A stretch of 64,000 bases of DNA from Serinicoccus sediminis (GCF_004153545.1 NZ_SDVA01000001.1:124001-188000); one strand, 5' to 3'; positions 51,536 through 61,965 are shown, counted from the first letter of the stretch. Numbers and translations: made by a program. Notes: generated by a model not told the origin, from the letters alone.

Positions 51536-53044
51536 TCAGCGCAGGGCCCAGCGGGCCCCGGCCGGTGTGTCCTCGATGACCACGCCGAGCGCGGTCAGCT
51601 GGTCGCGGATGGCGTCCGCCGTCGCGAAGTCCTTGTCCGCCCGGGCCTGTGCCCGTGCGTCGAGCCGGTCCTGCACGAGGGCGGCGAGCACCTCGCCGGT
51701 CTGGTCGTCGCCGCCGGCGCCTCCGGTCCACCGCTCGTCGAGCGGGTCGGCGCCGAGCACGTCGAGCATGGCGACCACCTGCAGCACGGTATGCCGCAGC
51801 GCACCGCCGGTGGGCGCGCCTCCCTCAGCGTCCCCGGCGTCGCCGCCCGACGCGTCGCCCCCGGCTCCACCGGACTCCAGCGCCCGGTTGCCCTCCCGGA
51901 TCGCCCCGAAGACGACCGCCAGCCCCTCGGAGACGTTGACGTCGTCGTCCATCGCGGCCCGGAACGCCGTGGGGAAGGCGTCCTCCACGGGCAGCGCCCG
52001 CGACTCCTGCACCACCTCCGCGGCGGTGGCACCGATCTCCTCCAGGGCTCGGCCGAGGAAGCCCTCGATGCGCTCCACCGAGGCGGCGGCCTCGGTGAGC
52101 GAGCCCTCGGCATACTCGATGACCGAGCGGTAGTGCACCGCCCCGAGGTAGAAGCGCAGCACCAGCGGCCGCACGGTCCTCGTCAGCTCGGTGACCGCGA
52201 GCGCGTTGCCGAGGGACTTGCCCATCTTGGCGCCCTTGACCGTGACCCAGGCGTTGTGCAGCCAGAAGCGGGTGAAGTCGAGCCCGGCGGCGCGGGACTG
52301 GGCCTGCTCGTTCTCGTGGTGCGGGAAGCGCAGGTCGACGCCACCGCCGTGGATGTCGAAGGCGTCCCCGAGGTACTTCCGGGCCATCGCCGAGCACTCC
52401 AGGTGCCAGCCCGGGCGGCCGCGCCCCCACGGCGTCGGCCAGCTCGCCGTCTCCGGCTCGCCCTGCTTGTGCCCCTTCCACAGCGCGAAGTCGCGCGGGT
52501 CCCGCTTGCCGCGCGGGTCGGCGTCGCCGGCCGGCTCCATGTCGTCCAGCCTCTGCCGGGTGAGCGAGCCGTAGTCCGGCCACGACCGCACGTCGAAGTA
52601 GACGTCGCCGGAGCCGTCCTCCGCGGCATACGCGTGGCCGCGCTCGACCAGCGTCTCGATGAGCTCGACCTGCTCGGTGACGTGCCCGGTCGCCCGCGGC
52701 TCGTAGGTCACCGGCAGCACCCCGAGCAGCTCCAGCGCGCGGCTCGTCTCCCGCTCGTGCTGGTAGGACCAGGCCCACCACGGCTCCCCGGCCTCGGCGG
52801 CCTTGGTGAGGATCTTGTCGTCGATGTCGGTGACGTTGCGCACCAGTGTGACGTCGTAGCCGTGGCCCCGCTCCAGCCAGCGACGGAGGATGTCGAAGGC
52901 GACCGCGAAGCGCACGTGCCCGATGTGCGGGCTGCCCTGCGTCGTGAGCCCGCAGATGTAGATGCCGACGCGCCGACCCTCCGGGTCCAGCGGCGCGAAC
53001 GGCCGCAGCTCGCGGGTGGCGGTGTCGAACAGGTGCAGGGTCAC
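51536..53044 (-). CDS. cysS: cysteinyl-tRNA synthetase
   Basis: The 502-residue class I synthetase has '[20 protein letters not shown]' near residue 24 (zinc-ligand Cys and HIGH motif) and '[20 protein letters not shown]' near 217 with further Zn ligands. 'AKMGKSLGN' (KMSKS) follows near 277. An Ala/Gly/Asp-rich insertion lies near residues 390-420 before the C-terminal helical domain. It charges tRNA-Cys. GTG 53044 follows a TAACCT -10-like box by 8 nt; the longer in-frame start at 53143 precedes family homology. It is co-directional with rlmB. Confidence 0.95.
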   Translation of the reverse strand: MTLHLFDTATRELRPFAPLDPEGRRVGIYICGLTTQGSPHIGHVRFAVAFDILRRWLERGHGYDVTLVRNVTDIDDKILTKAAEAGEPWWAWSYQHERETSRALELLGVLPVTYEPRATGHVTEQVELIETLVERGHAYAAEDGSGDVYFDVRSWPDYGSLTRQRLDDMEPAGDADPRGKRDPRDFALWKGHKQGEPETASWPTPWGRGRPGWHLECSAMARKYLGDAFDIHGGGVDLRFPHHENEQAQSRAAGLDFTRFWLHNAWVTVKGAKMGKSLGNALAVTELTRTVRPLVLRFYLGAVHYRSVIEYAEGSLTEAAASVERIEGFLGRALEEIGATAAEVVQESRALPVEDAFPTAFRAAMDDDVNVSEGLAVVFGAIREGNRALESGGAGGDASGGDAGDAEGGAPTGGALRHTVLQVVAMLDVLGADPLDERWTGGAGGDDQTGEVLAALVQDRLDARAQARADKDFATADAIRDQLTALGVVIEDTPAGARWALR

Positions 53045-53142
53045 AAGGGTCAAGGTTACGGGGCGGGCGGGGTATGCCGTGCCTCCCCGCTCGCGGGCGA
53101 CCGGGCCCGCCGGCCGGCGCGGAGGGGACCGGCCGGGACCCA

Positions 53143-53148
53143 TAGGGT
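53143..53148 (+). promoter_or_regulatory. -10 box for leaderless GH31 gene
   Basis: TAGGGT is followed by six bases and the ATG at 53155. Confidence 0.5.
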
Positions 53149-53154
53149 TGCGGC

Positions 53155-55452
53155 ATGCCGATCGTGCACCAGAACGACCGCTGCCGTCTCACCGCCCTCA
53201 CCCCGCACCTGCTGCGCATCGAGTGGTCCCCGAGCGGCACCTTCACCGACGACCCCACGCAGACGGTCGTCGACCGCGACCTGTGGCCGGCCGACCGCGG
53301 GGAGCTGCCGCTCCACGTCGAGCCGTGGCGCGGCGGGGTCCGGGCGGTCAGCGACGGCTTCGAGGTGCGCTACGACGGCGCCGACCCCTCCCCCGCCGGG
53401 CTGAGCGTGCAGGCCCGCGGCGGGCTCACGTCATACCACTCCACCTGGCGGTTCGGGGAGCCGCTGGACGCCGCGCTGCCGGGCACGACGCGCACCCTCG
53501 ACGACGCCGACGGGCGGGTGCCGCTCGAGCCTTCCATCCTGTCCCGCAGCGGGATCGGCATGCTGGACGACTCCCGGTCGCTGGTCCGGCACGGGCCGCA
53601 GCTGACCGACCTGACCCCGCGCGAGCCCGGCGCCGTGGACCTCTACGTCTTCACCCACGGGCTGGACTTCCGAGGGGCGCTGCGCGACTTCTTCGCGCTG
53701 ACCGGGCCGGTGCCGCGGGTGCCGCGCTTCGTGCTGGGCAACTGGTGGAGCCGCTACCACCCCTACTCCGCGGAGGAGTATGCGGCGCTGCTCGACCGGT
53801 TCGCCGCGGACCGGCTGCCGTTCTCGGTCGCGGTCATCGACATGGACTGGCACGTCGTCGACGTCGACCCGCAGATCGGCAGCGGGTGGACCGGCTACAC
53901 CTGGAACCGTGAGCTCTTCCCCGACCCGCAGGCCTTCCTCGACGACCTGCACCGCCGGGGCCTGAAGGTGACCCTCAACGACCACCCGGCCGACGGCATC
54001 CGCCGGCACGAGGAGGCCTATCCCGCCATGGCGCGGGCGATGGGTCTGGACCCGGAGGCCGGCGAGCCGGTCGAGTTCGAGCCCACGTCCGAGCGCTTCT
54101 GGCAGGCGTTCTTCACCCACGTCGCCGGGCCGCTGGCCGAGCAGGGCGTCGACTTCTGGTGGATCGACTGGCAGCAGGGCACGCACACCGCGCTGGCCGG
54201 GCTGGACCCGTTGTGGCTGCTCAACGAGCGGCACTTCGCGCAGCAGGAGGCGGACGGGCTGCGGCCGCTGGTCTTCTCCCGCTACTCCGGCCCCGGCTCG
54301 CACCGGACGCCCATCGGCTTCTCCGGCGACTCGCTCATCAGCTGGGAGTCGCTGGCGTTCCAGCCCGAGTTCACCGCGAGCGCGGCCAACATCGGCTACG
54401 GCTGGTGGAGCCACGACATCGGCGGGCACTGGGCCGGCGCCAAGGACGTCGAACTCGCGGTGCGCTGGGTGCAGCTCGGCGTGTGGTCGCCGGTCAACCG
54501 GCTGCACGCGAGCGCGAGCCCGTTCCAGGGCAAGGAGCCGTGGCGCTTCGGGCCCGAGGGTGAGCGGCTCATGGGCGAGGCGCTGCGGCTGCGGCACCGG
54601 TTGCTGCCCTACCTCGCGACGATGGCCGAGCGGGCCGCCGTCGAGGGCATCGCGCTCGTCGAGCCGGTCTACCACCGCCACCCCGGGCGCGACGAGGCGT
54701 ATGCCCACCGCGCCACCTTCTTCTTCGGCGAGGACCTGCTCGCCGCCCCCGCGGTGACCCCGCGCCTGCCCGGTGTCGACCTGTCGGCGACCCCGGTCTG
54801 GCTGCCGCCGGGCCAGTGGTTCGACCTCGAGACCGGCCGCCGCTACGACGCGGGCGAGCACGGGCGCAGCCTCACGGCATACCGCGACCTGGAGCACACG
54901 GCGGTCTTCGCCCGGGCGGGGACGGTGCTGCCGCTGACGGCCGGCGAGCCGGTCAACGGCGTCGACCTGCCCGAGCACCTGGAGCTCGTGGTCTTCCCGG
55001 GTTCGGACGGGGAGCACGTGCTCGTCGAGGACGACGACGGCCCGGAGGCCACGCGGCGGCTGGCGCGCACCCCGCTGCGCTGGGACGACGCCGCTCGTCG
55101 GCTGCTCGTCGGGCCGGCCACGGGCGACCTCGGCGTGCTGCCCGCCACCCGCACCTGGAGCGTGCGGCTGGCGGGGTCGGACCAGGTGCACACGCTGAGC
55201 TCCGTGCCGGTGGGCGAGCAGGCCGCGGTCGAGCTGCCCGAGGACGCCGCGCAGGACGTGCTGGGCCCGTGCTTCGCGCTGCTCGACGCCGCGCAGGTCG
55301 AGCACGCGGCCAAGGAGCGGGCCTGGGCGGTGCTGCAGCGCGGCCTCGCCGACGGCGGCCCCGGGCCGGGCCGGGTCGTGGACGAGCTGCGCTCGGCCCG
55401 GCTCGACGACGCCCTCGTGGGTGCGCTCACCGAGATCGTCACGGCGGGCTAG
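53155..55452 (+). CDS. GH31 alpha-glucosidase/xylosidase-family enzyme
   Basis: The 765-residue enzyme has an N-terminal beta domain and a GH31 barrel starting '[20 protein letters not shown]' near residue 185. The nucleophile Asp is in '[11 protein letters not shown]' near 339 and the acid/base Asp in '[13 protein letters not shown]' near 395. C-terminal beta domains follow, and an extra helical tail of about 80 residues ends the protein. No signal peptide is present, so it acts inside the cell. Glucosidase or xylosidase specificity is not readable. It is divergent from cysS. Confidence 0.92.
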   Translation: MPIVHQNDRCRLTALTPHLLRIEWSPSGTFTDDPTQTVVDRDLWPADRGELPLHVEPWRGGVRAVSDGFEVRYDGADPSPAGLSVQARGGLTSYHSTWRFGEPLDAALPGTTRTLDDADGRVPLEPSILSRSGIGMLDDSRSLVRHGPQLTDLTPREPGAVDLYVFTHGLDFRGALRDFFALTGPVPRVPRFVLGNWWSRYHPYSAEEYAALLDRFAADRLPFSVAVIDMDWHVVDVDPQIGSGWTGYTWNRELFPDPQAFLDDLHRRGLKVTLNDHPADGIRRHEEAYPAMARAMGLDPEAGEPVEFEPTSERFWQAFFTHVAGPLAEQGVDFWWIDWQQGTHTALAGLDPLWLLNERHFAQQEADGLRPLVFSRYSGPGSHRTPIGFSGDSLISWESLAFQPEFTASAANIGYGWWSHDIGGHWAGAKDVELAVRWVQLGVWSPVNRLHASASPFQGKEPWRFGPEGERLMGEALRLRHRLLPYLATMAERAAVEGIALVEPVYHRHPGRDEAYAHRATFFFGEDLLAAPAVTPRLPGVDLSATPVWLPPGQWFDLETGRRYDAGEHGRSLTAYRDLEHTAVFARAGTVLPLTAGEPVNGVDLPEHLELVVFPGSDGEHVLVEDDDGPEATRRLARTPLRWDDAARRLLVGPATGDLGVLPATRTWSVRLAGSDQVHTLSSVPVGEQAAVELPEDAAQDVLGPCFALLDAAQVEHAAKERAWAVLQRGLADGGPGPGRVVDELRSARLDDALVGALTEIVTAG

Positions 55453-55483
55453 CCGAGCGCCGCCGGCGGACTGGACCTGCGCG

Positions 55484-56248
55484 CTAGGCCGGCGCCGTCG
55501 GCGGCACCGCGCTGATCCGGCGCAGGCTCGCCCGCTCGAGCAGGCCCCATACCGAGCTGGTCACGAGGTAGAGACCCGCCGCCAGCGGCAGCGACACGAC
55601 GGCGAGCACGGTGAGGAACGACATCAGCGGCAGCACCTTTGTCATCTGCTCCATCGAGTCCTGCATCGCCCGCTGGGCGTCGGTGAGCCGCTCCCGCGCG
55701 CCGGGGTCGAGGGCGGCGGCACGGGCCCGGTCCTGCGCCATGTGACGGCGCATCTGACGGGCCGCGAACGCCGCGACGACGAGGGTCAGGCCCATGAGCC
55801 CGAGGAACACCCAGCGGTCACCGGCTCCGGCGGTCAGCAGGTGCTCGGACAGCCCGACCCCGAGGAAGGTGTGGTCCAGCAGCTCGTTGTGCTGACCGTT
55901 GATCTCGGGCGCGGTGAACAGCCGGTAGACCATCGAGAAGACCGGGATCTGGATGAGGATCGGCAGGCATCCCGGCAGCGGCGAGACCCCCTCGTCCCGG
56001 TGCAGGTCGAGGATGGCCTGCTGCAGGGCGCGCGGGTCCTCGCCGTGCTCGGCGCGCAGCGCCGCGATGCGCGGCTGCAGGTCGCGGCGCCGGACCGTGC
56101 CGTGGGCGAGGCCACGGTTCATCGGGTGCAGCGCCATCCGCACCGCCAGGGTGAGCGCGATGATGACGAGGGCGGGCGGCACCCAGGCGTCGAGGGCGGC
56201 GAGCAGGTCGTGGACGTGGATGAGCAGGGGGTCGAGGAAGGCGAACAC
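55484..56248 (-). CDS. YidC/Oxa1-family membrane protein insertase-like protein
   Basis: The 254-residue protein has the Oxa1/YidC arrangement. A first helix, 'PPALVIIALTLAVRMALHPM' near residue 24, is followed by a cytoplasmic hairpin ('AALRAEHGEDPRALQQAILD') and 'GVSPLPGCLPILIQIPVFSM' near 87. Two further hydrophobic regions include 'LMSFLTVLAVVSLPLAAGLY'. It lacks the large periplasmic domain and signal of classical YidC. It is probably a second, accessory insertase, since the main yidC normally sits near rnpA-rpmH. GTG 56248 has GGAG upstream. Confidence 0.85.
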   Translation of the reverse strand: MFAFLDPLLIHVHDLLAALDAWVPPALVIIALTLAVRMALHPMNRGLAHGTVRRRDLQPRIAALRAEHGEDPRALQQAILDLHRDEGVSPLPGCLPILIQIPVFSMVYRLFTAPEINGQHNELLDHTFLGVGLSEHLLTAGAGDRWVFLGLMGLTLVVAAFAARQMRRHMAQDRARAAALDPGARERLTDAQRAMQDSMEQMTKVLPLMSFLTVLAVVSLPLAAGLYLVTSSVWGLLERASLRRISAVPPTAPA

Positions 56249-56356
56249 GCGGGTCTCCGGAGGGCGCGGGCACACCGCTGGGGTATGCCGTGGGCAGGGG
56301 CTGGGGTCAGCCCGGCTCCTACCGGCGGTCAGGTCGTGACCGGGTGGGGAGCCGGG

Positions 56357-56635
56357 TCAGCCCCGCCCGGGTGCCCGCGGCCGGACCCAGCCAGAGCGGT
56401 CCGGGTCGCTGGAGCGCACCCCGGTGAAGCGGCATACCTCGCTGCGGTGGTGGACCGAGACGACCTGGGCCCGCAGCGGCAGCGCCCCGCGGTCGGCCGC
56501 GAGCGCCACGACGGCCGCGGCGGCGAGCGCCACCAGCAGGTGGTCGGGCGTCGTGGTGGCCGACAGCAACACCACCGCGGCCAACAGCGGCAGCAGCACC
56601 CCGATGAGGGGCAGCCGGTCGCCGCGGGAGGTCAC
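56357..56635 (-). CDS. DUF6412-like small membrane protein
   Basis: The 92-residue protein has two hydrophobic segments ('LIGVLLPLLAAVVLLSATTT', 'LLVALAAAAVVALAADRGAL') and a short basic cytoplasmic tail. Its size, topology and place just upstream of the YidC-like gene match DUF6412 proteins of actinobacteria. Its function is unknown; a partnership with the insertase is inferred from the pairing. Confidence 0.68.
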   Translation of the reverse strand: MTSRGDRLPLIGVLLPLLAAVVLLSATTTPDHLLVALAAAAVVALAADRGALPLRAQVVSVHHRSEVCRFTGVRSSDPDRSGWVRPRAPGRG

Positions 56636-56660
56636 GACCCGCAGCCTACTCCGGTGCCGC

Positions 56661-57290
56661 TCACTCCCCCCGGTCGATCCACTCCTGCCGGTGCGGCTTC
56701 TCCTCGCCGATCGTCGTGGTGTCGCCGTGGCCGGTGTAGACCACCGTGTCCTCGGGCAGGGCCAGCAGCCGGTCGGTGATGGACTCCACGATGACGTCGA
56801 AGTCGCTGAACGAACGGCCCGTGGCCCCCGGCCCGCCCTGGAAGAGCGTGTCCCCGGAGAAGACGACGCCGAGGTCGGCGACGTGGAAGCAGCAGGCGCC
56901 CGGCGAGTGACCGGGGGTGTGCAGCACCTCGATCGTCACGCCCGCGACCTCGATGCGCTGGCCGTCGGTGAGGTCCTGGTCCCACCGCGCCTCCGGGTTG
57001 GTGAGCTCCCAGACCGGGGCCTCGCCGGGGTGCAGGAGGAGCGGCGCACCGGTGCGCTCCTTGAGGTCGAGCGCGGCGTCGACGTGGTCGCTGTGGGCGT
57101 GGGTGAGCAGGATGGCGCGCACCTGCCGGTCGCCGACCACCTCCGCGATCGCGTCGGCGTCGTGCGGGGCGTCGATGACGACGCACTCGGTGTCGTCGCC
57201 CAGCACCCAGACGTTGTTGTCGACGTCCCACGAGCCGCCGTCCAGCTCGAAGGTGCCGCTGGTCGTCGCGTGGTCGATGCGCGCGCTCAT
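56661..57290 (-). CDS. metallo-beta-lactamase-fold hydrolase of the mycothiol pathway
   Basis: The 209-residue hydrolase has the metal-binding motif '[16 protein letters not shown]' (HxHxDH, near residue 62), then His in '[11 protein letters not shown]' and Asp in '[14 protein letters not shown]', with a late 'YTGHGD'. It is translationally coupled (ATGA) to the mycothiol-dependent formaldehyde dehydrogenase gene. It is therefore probably the thioesterase releasing formate from S-formylmycothiol. Confidence 0.88.
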   Translation of the reverse strand: MSARIDHATTSGTFELDGGSWDVDNNVWVLGDDTECVVIDAPHDADAIAEVVGDRQVRAILLTHAHSDHVDAALDLKERTGAPLLLHPGEAPVWELTNPEARWDQDLTDGQRIEVAGVTIEVLHTPGHSPGACCFHVADLGVVFSGDTLFQGGPGATGRSFSDFDVIVESITDRLLALPEDTVVYTGHGDTTTIGEEKPHRQEWIDRGE

Positions 57291-58420
57291 GCGCCCACCT
57301 CCTCGCCGGTGGCGGCCTCGTCGAGGACCACGACCGAGCGCAGCACGTCACCGCCGTGCATCTTGGTGAAGGCGGACTCGACGTCGCCGATGCCGATGGT
57401 CTCGGTGACGAAACCGTCGAGGTCGAAGCGGCCCTGGCGGTAGAGGTCGATGAGCATGGGGAAGTCTCGGCTGGGCAGGCAGTCGCCGTACCAGCTCGAC
57501 TTGAGCGCGCCGCCGCGGCCGAACACGTCGATGAGCGGCAGCGTGACCTCCATCTCCGGCGTGGGGACGCCGACGAGCACCACGGTGCCGGCCAGGTCGC
57601 GGGCGTAGAACGCCTGCCGGTAGGTCTCGGGCCGGCCGACCGCCTCGACCACGACGTCGGCGCCGTTGCCGTCGGTGAGCGCCTGGATCGCCTCGACCGG
57701 GTCGGTCTCCTTGCTGTTGACGGTATGCGTCGCCCCGAACCTCTTCGCCGTCTCCAGCTTGCGGTCGTCGACGTCGACGGCGATGACCTTCGTGGCCCCG
57801 GCGAGCGAGGCGCCGGCGATCGCGGCGTCCCCGACCCCGCCGCAGCCGATGACCGCGACCGAGTCGCCACGGGTGACGGCACCGGTGTTGACGGCCGCGC
57901 CGAAGCCGGCCATGACGCCGCAGCCGAGGAGCCCGGCCGCCACGGCGGAGGCCTCGCGGTCGACCTTGGTGCACTGGCCCGCGTGGACCAGCGTCTTCTC
58001 GATGAACGCGCCGATGCCCAGGGCCGGGGAGAGCTCGGTGCCCGCCATCTCGTCACCCTCGGCGAGGGTCATCTTCTGGCTGGCGTTGTGGGTGGCGAAG
58101 CAGTACCACGGCTTGCCCTTCGCGCACGCCCGGCACTGACCGCAGACCGCGCGCCAGTTGAGGATGACGAAGTCGCCGGGCTGGACGTCGGTGACCCCCT
58201 CGCCCACCGCCTCGACCGTCCCGGCCGCCTCGTGCCCGAGCAGGAACGGGAACTCGTCGTTGACCCCGCCCTCGCGGTAGTGCAGGTCGGTGTGGCACAC
58301 CCCGCACGCGTCGACCTTGACGACGGCCTCGCCCGGCCCCGGGTCGGGGACGACCACGTCCACCACCTCGACGTCGGCGCCCTTGCTGCGGGCGATGACG
58401 CCCTTGACGGTCTGCGGCAT
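57287..58420 (-). CDS. S-(hydroxymethyl)mycothiol dehydrogenase
   Basis: The 377-residue zinc alcohol dehydrogenase matches the mycothiol-dependent formaldehyde dehydrogenase family (AdhE2/MscR). It has the catalytic-Zn segment '[20 protein letters not shown]' near residue 37, '[16 protein letters not shown]' near 60, structural-Zn cysteines in '[16 protein letters not shown]' near 92 and NAD site '[20 protein letters not shown]' near 188. It oxidises the formaldehyde-mycothiol adduct in the cytoplasm and can reduce S-nitrosomycothiol in relatives. Its presence marks an actinobacterium. Confidence 0.93.
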   Translation of the reverse strand: MPQTVKGVIARSKGADVEVVDVVVPDPGPGEAVVKVDACGVCHTDLHYREGGVNDEFPFLLGHEAAGTVEAVGEGVTDVQPGDFVILNWRAVCGQCRACAKGKPWYCFATHNASQKMTLAEGDEMAGTELSPALGIGAFIEKTLVHAGQCTKVDREASAVAAGLLGCGVMAGFGAAVNTGAVTRGDSVAVIGCGGVGDAAIAGASLAGATKVIAVDVDDRKLETAKRFGATHTVNSKETDPVEAIQALTDGNGADVVVEAVGRPETYRQAFYARDLAGTVVLVGVPTPEMEVTLPLIDVFGRGGALKSSWYGDCLPSRDFPMLIDLYRQGRFDLDGFVTETIGIGDVESAFTKMHGGDVLRSVVVLDEAATGEEVGA

Positions 58421-58582
58421 GCTGCGGTCCCTCTCTCACGGCTGGTCACGATGCTGCGCCCACGGTATGCCGTCCGCTCCCCCGCGCGCAGCCGGACCCC
58501 ACGCACGGTCGCCGGGCGACTGTCCGCGCGCGGGGTCGCGCTGCCGATCCTCGACCTCAGGGCGCCACTGGGAGCCGCCGCG

Positions 58583-58656
58583 TCATCTGAGAGCCGGTAT
58601 GTCAGCTGACAGCCTGTTCGAGGGGGCTGTCAGATGACCTCGAGGCTGTCAGTGGA
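58583..58656. repeat. 74-bp nested inverted repeat upstream of the dehydrogenase gene
   Basis: Four copies of a 13-bp unit close to TCATCTGACAGCC lie at 58583 and 58602 (forward) and at 58625 and 58644 (reverse). Spacing is 19 bp within each pair, so the block is symmetric about 58619.5. It could be an operator array or a long imperfect hairpin ending the ispF transcript. It lies between ispF (3' end) and the dehydrogenase gene (5' end). Confidence 0.8.
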
Positions 58657-58705
58657 CGACGCGGCCGCCAGAGGGACAGGTCCGTGGCGCGTGAGGCCGC
58701 CGGGC

Positions 58706-59194
58706 TCAGGCGCGCGGGACGACGAGCGCGGTGGCGATGCAGGCGGCCCCCTCGCCGCGGCCGGTGAGGCCGAGGCCGTCGGTGGTGGTGGCGCTCACCG
58801 ACACGGGGGCGCCGCCCAGGGCGGCGGACATCGCGGCGGCCGCCTCGTCCCGGCGCGGCCCCACCTTGGGCCGGTTGCCGACGACCTGCACGGCCACGTT
58901 GCCGACCTGCCACCCGGCTGCAGCGAGCAACCCGACGACGTGCTCCAGCATCTGCCGGCCGCTGGCACCCGCCATCTCCGGCCGGCCGGTGCCGAACACC
59001 GACCCCAGGTCTCCCAGGCCGGCAGCGGACAGCAGCGCGTCACACGCGGCGTGGGCCGCCACGTCGCCGTCGGAGTGGCCCTCGATGCCCCGCTCCCCCG
59101 GCCACTCCAGGCAGGCGAGCCACAGGGTGCGGTCGTCGTCGGCATACCCGTGGACGTCCACCCCGATCCCGGTGCGCGGCAGGGACGTCGTCAT
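58706..59194 (-). CDS. ispF: 2-C-methyl-D-erythritol 2,4-cyclodiphosphate synthase
   Basis: The 162-residue enzyme has the N-terminal metal site '[20 protein letters not shown]' (DxH), '[20 protein letters not shown]' (His ligand) and '[19 protein letters not shown]' near residue 61. It ends with '[20 protein letters not shown]'. It forms the cyclic diphosphate in the non-mevalonate isoprenoid pathway. Position 'FGTGRPE' differs from the common 'FPDTDP' loop but keeps its place. Start overlaps the ispD stop (ATGA). Confidence 0.93.
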   Translation of the reverse strand: MTTSLPRTGIGVDVHGYADDDRTLWLACLEWPGERGIEGHSDGDVAAHAACDALLSAAGLGDLGSVFGTGRPEMAGASGRQMLEHVVGLLAAAGWQVGNVAVQVVGNRPKVGPRRDEAAAAMSAALGGAPVSVSATTTDGLGLTGRGEGAACIATALVVPRA

Positions 59195-60495
59195 CGGCAG
59201 GCCTCCTCGATGAGAGCGGTGGCATCCTCGACGGTGGTGGTCGCTGTGTCGATCGTCAGCTCGGCGCCCGCCCAGGAGGACCAGTCCTGCGAGCGGACCT
59301 CCTCCCAGGTGGGCACTTGGTGGCCGTCGATGTCGGCGACCCGGCCCTGCACCCGGCTGCGGTGCGCGGAGGCATCCGAGCACCGGAGCTCCACCCGGAC
59401 GAGTCGGGCCCCGACGTCCACCGCGAGGCTCTCCCACGCCGCCCGTGCCTCGGGCACGGCGTTGACCATGTCGGCCACCACGGGCCGCCGCACGGCGACC
59501 TGATCGGCGGCGAGAGCCAGCGCGACGGCATACCCCTGTGGCCCCACCTCGGAGGAGGGCGTGCCCCCGCGCACCAGCGCCTGCTCGACGGTGTCGACCC
59601 GCACGTGGGCCGCAGCGAGCCGCCGGCACACGGCCCGTGCGAGGGTGGTCTTGCCGACCCCCGGCAGCCCGGCGAGGACCACCAGGAGCGGCTCGGCCTC
59701 GGCGTGGTCGTCCGCCACCCAGCGGGCCGCCAGCTCGAGGTCGCCGGGAGTCGTGACCTTGAGCGCACGCGGGTCGCCGGGGACGACCGCGACGTGGCCG
59801 CCGGCCGCCTCCACCATCCCCGCGTCGTCGGTATGCCGCACCTCACCGCGGCCCTGCGCGTGCGCCCGTTCGAGGGTCTCGCGCAGGAAGCCCTGCGGGG
59901 TCTGCACGGCCCGGAGCCCGGCACGGTCCGGGGTGGCGGTGACGCGCTCCACGTCGCCGGCGCCGACCACCTGCTTGACCGTGTCGGTCACCGGCAGGGC
60001 CGGGACCACGGCGGGGTGGCCGGACCTCACGGCGTGGACGACACGCTCGAAGACCTCCGGCGGGGTGAAGGCGCGCGCGGCGTCGTGCACCAGGATGATG
60101 CCCACGTCGGCCGGCAGCGCCGCCAGCCCGGCGGCCACGGAGTCGACCCGCTCGGCGCCGCCCGGGACGACGTCCAACGTGGGCGCCTCATCCGGCTCCG
60201 GCGACCCAGCGGCAGCAACGGAACCTCCGCCGCTGCTGCCGGGCGGGTGACTCGAGGCTCGGAGGGGACCGTCGTGCTCCTGCAGGACGTCACGGACCTG
60301 CTGCAGCGCGGCATCGTCGGGTGGTGCGACGACCACGACGTGCCGCAGGCCCGCCGTCGCGCGCACCCGCTCGACAGCATGGACGAGCAACGGACGGGCC
60401 GTGGGACCGGAGCCCACCGGCACGAGCGCCTTCGGCATCCCCGCCCCGAGGCGGGTGCCCTGGCCTGCTGCGACCAGGACGAGCCCGACGTTCAG
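59191..60495 (-). CDS. ispD: IspD cytidylyltransferase fused to a P-loop kinase domain
   Basis: Residues 1 to about 255 are 2-C-methyl-D-erythritol 4-phosphate cytidylyltransferase. The nucleotide loop is '[20 protein letters not shown]', and '[20 protein letters not shown]', '[20 protein letters not shown]' and '[12 protein letters not shown]' follow. Residues about 265-434 form a separate P-loop domain with Walker A '[20 protein letters not shown]', resembling AAA_33-type kinases. The nucleotide loop lies upstream of the first ATG (60438), so translation must begin earlier. The only sensible position is a CTG at 60495 overlapping the carD stop (CTGA). The kinase substrate is unknown. Confidence 0.85.
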   Translation of the reverse strand: MNVGLVLVAAGQGTRLGAGMPKALVPVGSGPTARPLLVHAVERVRATAGLRHVVVVAPPDDAALQQVRDVLQEHDGPLRASSHPPGSSGGGSVAAAGSPEPDEAPTLDVVPGGAERVDSVAAGLAALPADVGIILVHDAARAFTPPEVFERVVHAVRSGHPAVVPALPVTDTVKQVVGAGDVERVTATPDRAGLRAVQTPQGFLRETLERAHAQGRGEVRHTDDAGMVEAAGGHVAVVPGDPRALKVTTPGDLELAARWVADDHAEAEPLLVVLAGLPGVGKTTLARAVCRRLAAAHVRVDTVEQALVRGGTPSSEVGPQGYAVALALAADQVAVRRPVVADMVNAVPEARAAWESLAVDVGARLVRVELRCSDASAHRSRVQGRVADIDGHQVPTWEEVRSQDWSSWAGAELTIDTATTTVEDATALIEEACR

Positions 60496-60974
60496 GAGGC
60501 GAGGACCTCGTCGAGGGTGGCCTCCGCGGTGTCCTCGTTGGTCTTCTCGGCGAGCGCGAGCTCGCTGACGAGGATCTGGCGGGCCTTCGACAGCAACCGC
60601 TTCTCACCCGTGGACAGGCCACGGTCCTTGTCGCGGCGCCACAGGTCACGCACCACCTCGGCGACCTTGATCACGTCGCCGGAGGCCAGCTTCTCCAGGT
60701 TGGCCTTGTAGCGGCGCGACCAGTTGGTCGGCTCCTCGGTGTGCTCGGCCCGCAGCACGGCGAAGACCTTGTCCAGGCCGTCCTTGCCGACGACGTCACG
60801 GACGCCGACCAGGTCGCAGTTGTCTGCGGGAACTTCGATGGTGAGGTCGCCCTGGGCGACCTTCAACTTCAGATAGAGCTTCTCCTCGCCCTTGATGGTT
60901 CGCGTCTTCATCTCTTCGATGAGAGCGGCCCCGTGGTGGGGGTAGACAACCGTCTCTCCGACCTTGAACGTCAT
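60492..60974 (-). CDS. carD: CarD-family transcriptional regulator
   Basis: The 160-residue protein is a typical actinobacterial CarD. The N-terminal RNA-polymerase-interacting Tudor-like domain begins '[20 protein letters not shown]'. The C-terminal helical DNA-binding domain contains '[20 protein letters not shown]', with the Trp that stabilises the open promoter complex. It binds RNA polymerase beta and helps initiation at housekeeping promoters. GAAAGGGG precedes the ATG. Gene order with ispD and ispF is as in mycobacteria. Confidence 0.95.
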   Translation of the reverse strand: MTFKVGETVVYPHHGAALIEEMKTRTIKGEEKLYLKLKVAQGDLTIEVPADNCDLVGVRDVVGKDGLDKVFAVLRAEHTEEPTNWSRRYKANLEKLASGDVIKVAEVVRDLWRRDKDRGLSTGEKRLLSKARQILVSELALAEKTNEDTAEATLDEVLAS

Positions 60975-61331
60975 CGTGGTAAAGCCCCTTTCGCGGACTC
61001 CTAGGATACCACGAGTGGCGCAGGTCACGTAATCCTCAGAACGATGTTTCCGCAGGTCAAAGGCTTGACAACCACCAGGGTATGTGCCTTCCGCACCGTT
61101 CCGATAGCCCCCGGGGTATGCCGTGGCGAGCCCCCCGTCACCCCCTCGGCGCAGGTCCGCGGGCGGGCTCGGCGCACCCCGGCAGGCAGGCCCGGCGCGC
61201 CCCGCCAGAGGGGTCCGGGGCGCCCGCTCCGGGCTGGCCCGGTGTGCCCTCTCGGCAGGTCCGGCACCCCACGTCGTGGGTGCGTCCGCGCAGGTCGCGG
61301 GGGAAGCCCGCCCCCTGCGACCCTCGGACGA
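60975..61331. other. divergent intergenic region of carD and lpqE
   Basis: The half next to carD is relatively A/T-rich and must hold its promoter; TTGACC and TTGTCA candidates on the minus strand are visible but no spacing is decisive. The other half (about 61120-61330) is extremely GC-rich. An in-frame extension of lpqE runs through it, but the composition is unlike coding sequence and a leaderless start lies downstream. Confidence 0.4.
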
Positions 61332-61337
61332 TAGGCT
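61332..61337 (+). promoter_or_regulatory. -10 box for leaderless lpqE
   Basis: TAGGCT is followed by seven bases and the GTG at 61345. Confidence 0.5.
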
Positions 61338-61344
61338 GTCCCTC

Positions 61345-61896
61345 GTGACGACTGCACGCACCTCCCGCACCCGCCGCACGGCGGCCCTGGCGACCGGGGC
61401 GCTCGCCGCCCTCGCGCTGACCGGCTGCTCGATCAACTCGCCCCAGGCGACCACCTTCGTCTACGCACCGGCCGACGGCGTGCAGATGAACGGCGAGGCC
61501 TTCGAGGTGCGCGACATGCTGCTCGTGAGCAACGGCGACGGCGCCCCCGCCGTGGTCTCCGGTGCGGTCGTGAACCAGACCGCCGAGCCGCTCACCGTCA
61601 CCGTCACCGTGGCGGGCGAGACCGTCAGCCCCGAACTCGAGGTCGACGCCAACGCCGCGGCGCGGTTCGACGGCGGGCTCCCGGACGGCAGCGTGGAGGG
61701 CGAGCGCCTCATCGTGCCCTCGCTGGAGGGCCCCTCCGGCCAGCACGTCGAGGTCCGGGTCCGCGCGGCGGGTGAGACGCTGTCGTCGACGGCCCCGGTG
61801 CTGCTGCCGCTCGGTCCCTACGCCGTGTTCGCCGACGACGCCGGCGGCCCGGTCGAGCCCCCGGAGGGGCACGAGGAGGGCGAGGGCGACCACTGA
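61345..61896 (+). CDS. lpqE: LpqE-like lipoprotein
   Basis: The 183-residue protein has a basic signal peptide with lipobox 'LALTGC' near residue 24-29, a beta-rich exported domain ('[20 protein letters not shown]', '[20 protein letters not shown]') and an acidic/His tail ('[10 protein letters not shown]'). Location divergent from carD matches lpqE (Rv3584) next to carD (Rv3583c) in Mycobacterium tuberculosis. It would be anchored outside the membrane; its function is unknown. The His/Glu tail could bind metal, which is speculative. Confidence 0.78.
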   Translation: MTTARTSRTRRTAALATGALAALALTGCSINSPQATTFVYAPADGVQMNGEAFEVRDMLLVSNGDGAPAVVSGAVVNQTAEPLTVTVTVAGETVSPELEVDANAAARFDGGLPDGSVEGERLIVPSLEGPSGQHVEVRVRAAGETLSSTAPVLLPLGPYAVFADDAGGPVEPPEGHEEGEGDH

Positions 61897-61917
61897 CCCG
61901 ACCCTGAGCACCGACGA

Positions 61918-61944
61918 GGCCCCGGACCGAGCAGGTCCGGGGCC
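61918..61944. terminator. bidirectional terminator between lpqE and phoU
   Basis: GGCCCCGGACC (61918-61928) pairs perfectly with 61934-61944 around a 5-base loop, followed by TT. It serves two convergent genes. Confidence 0.8.
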
Positions 61945-61965
61945 TTCGCCGTGCGCGGGAGCGGC

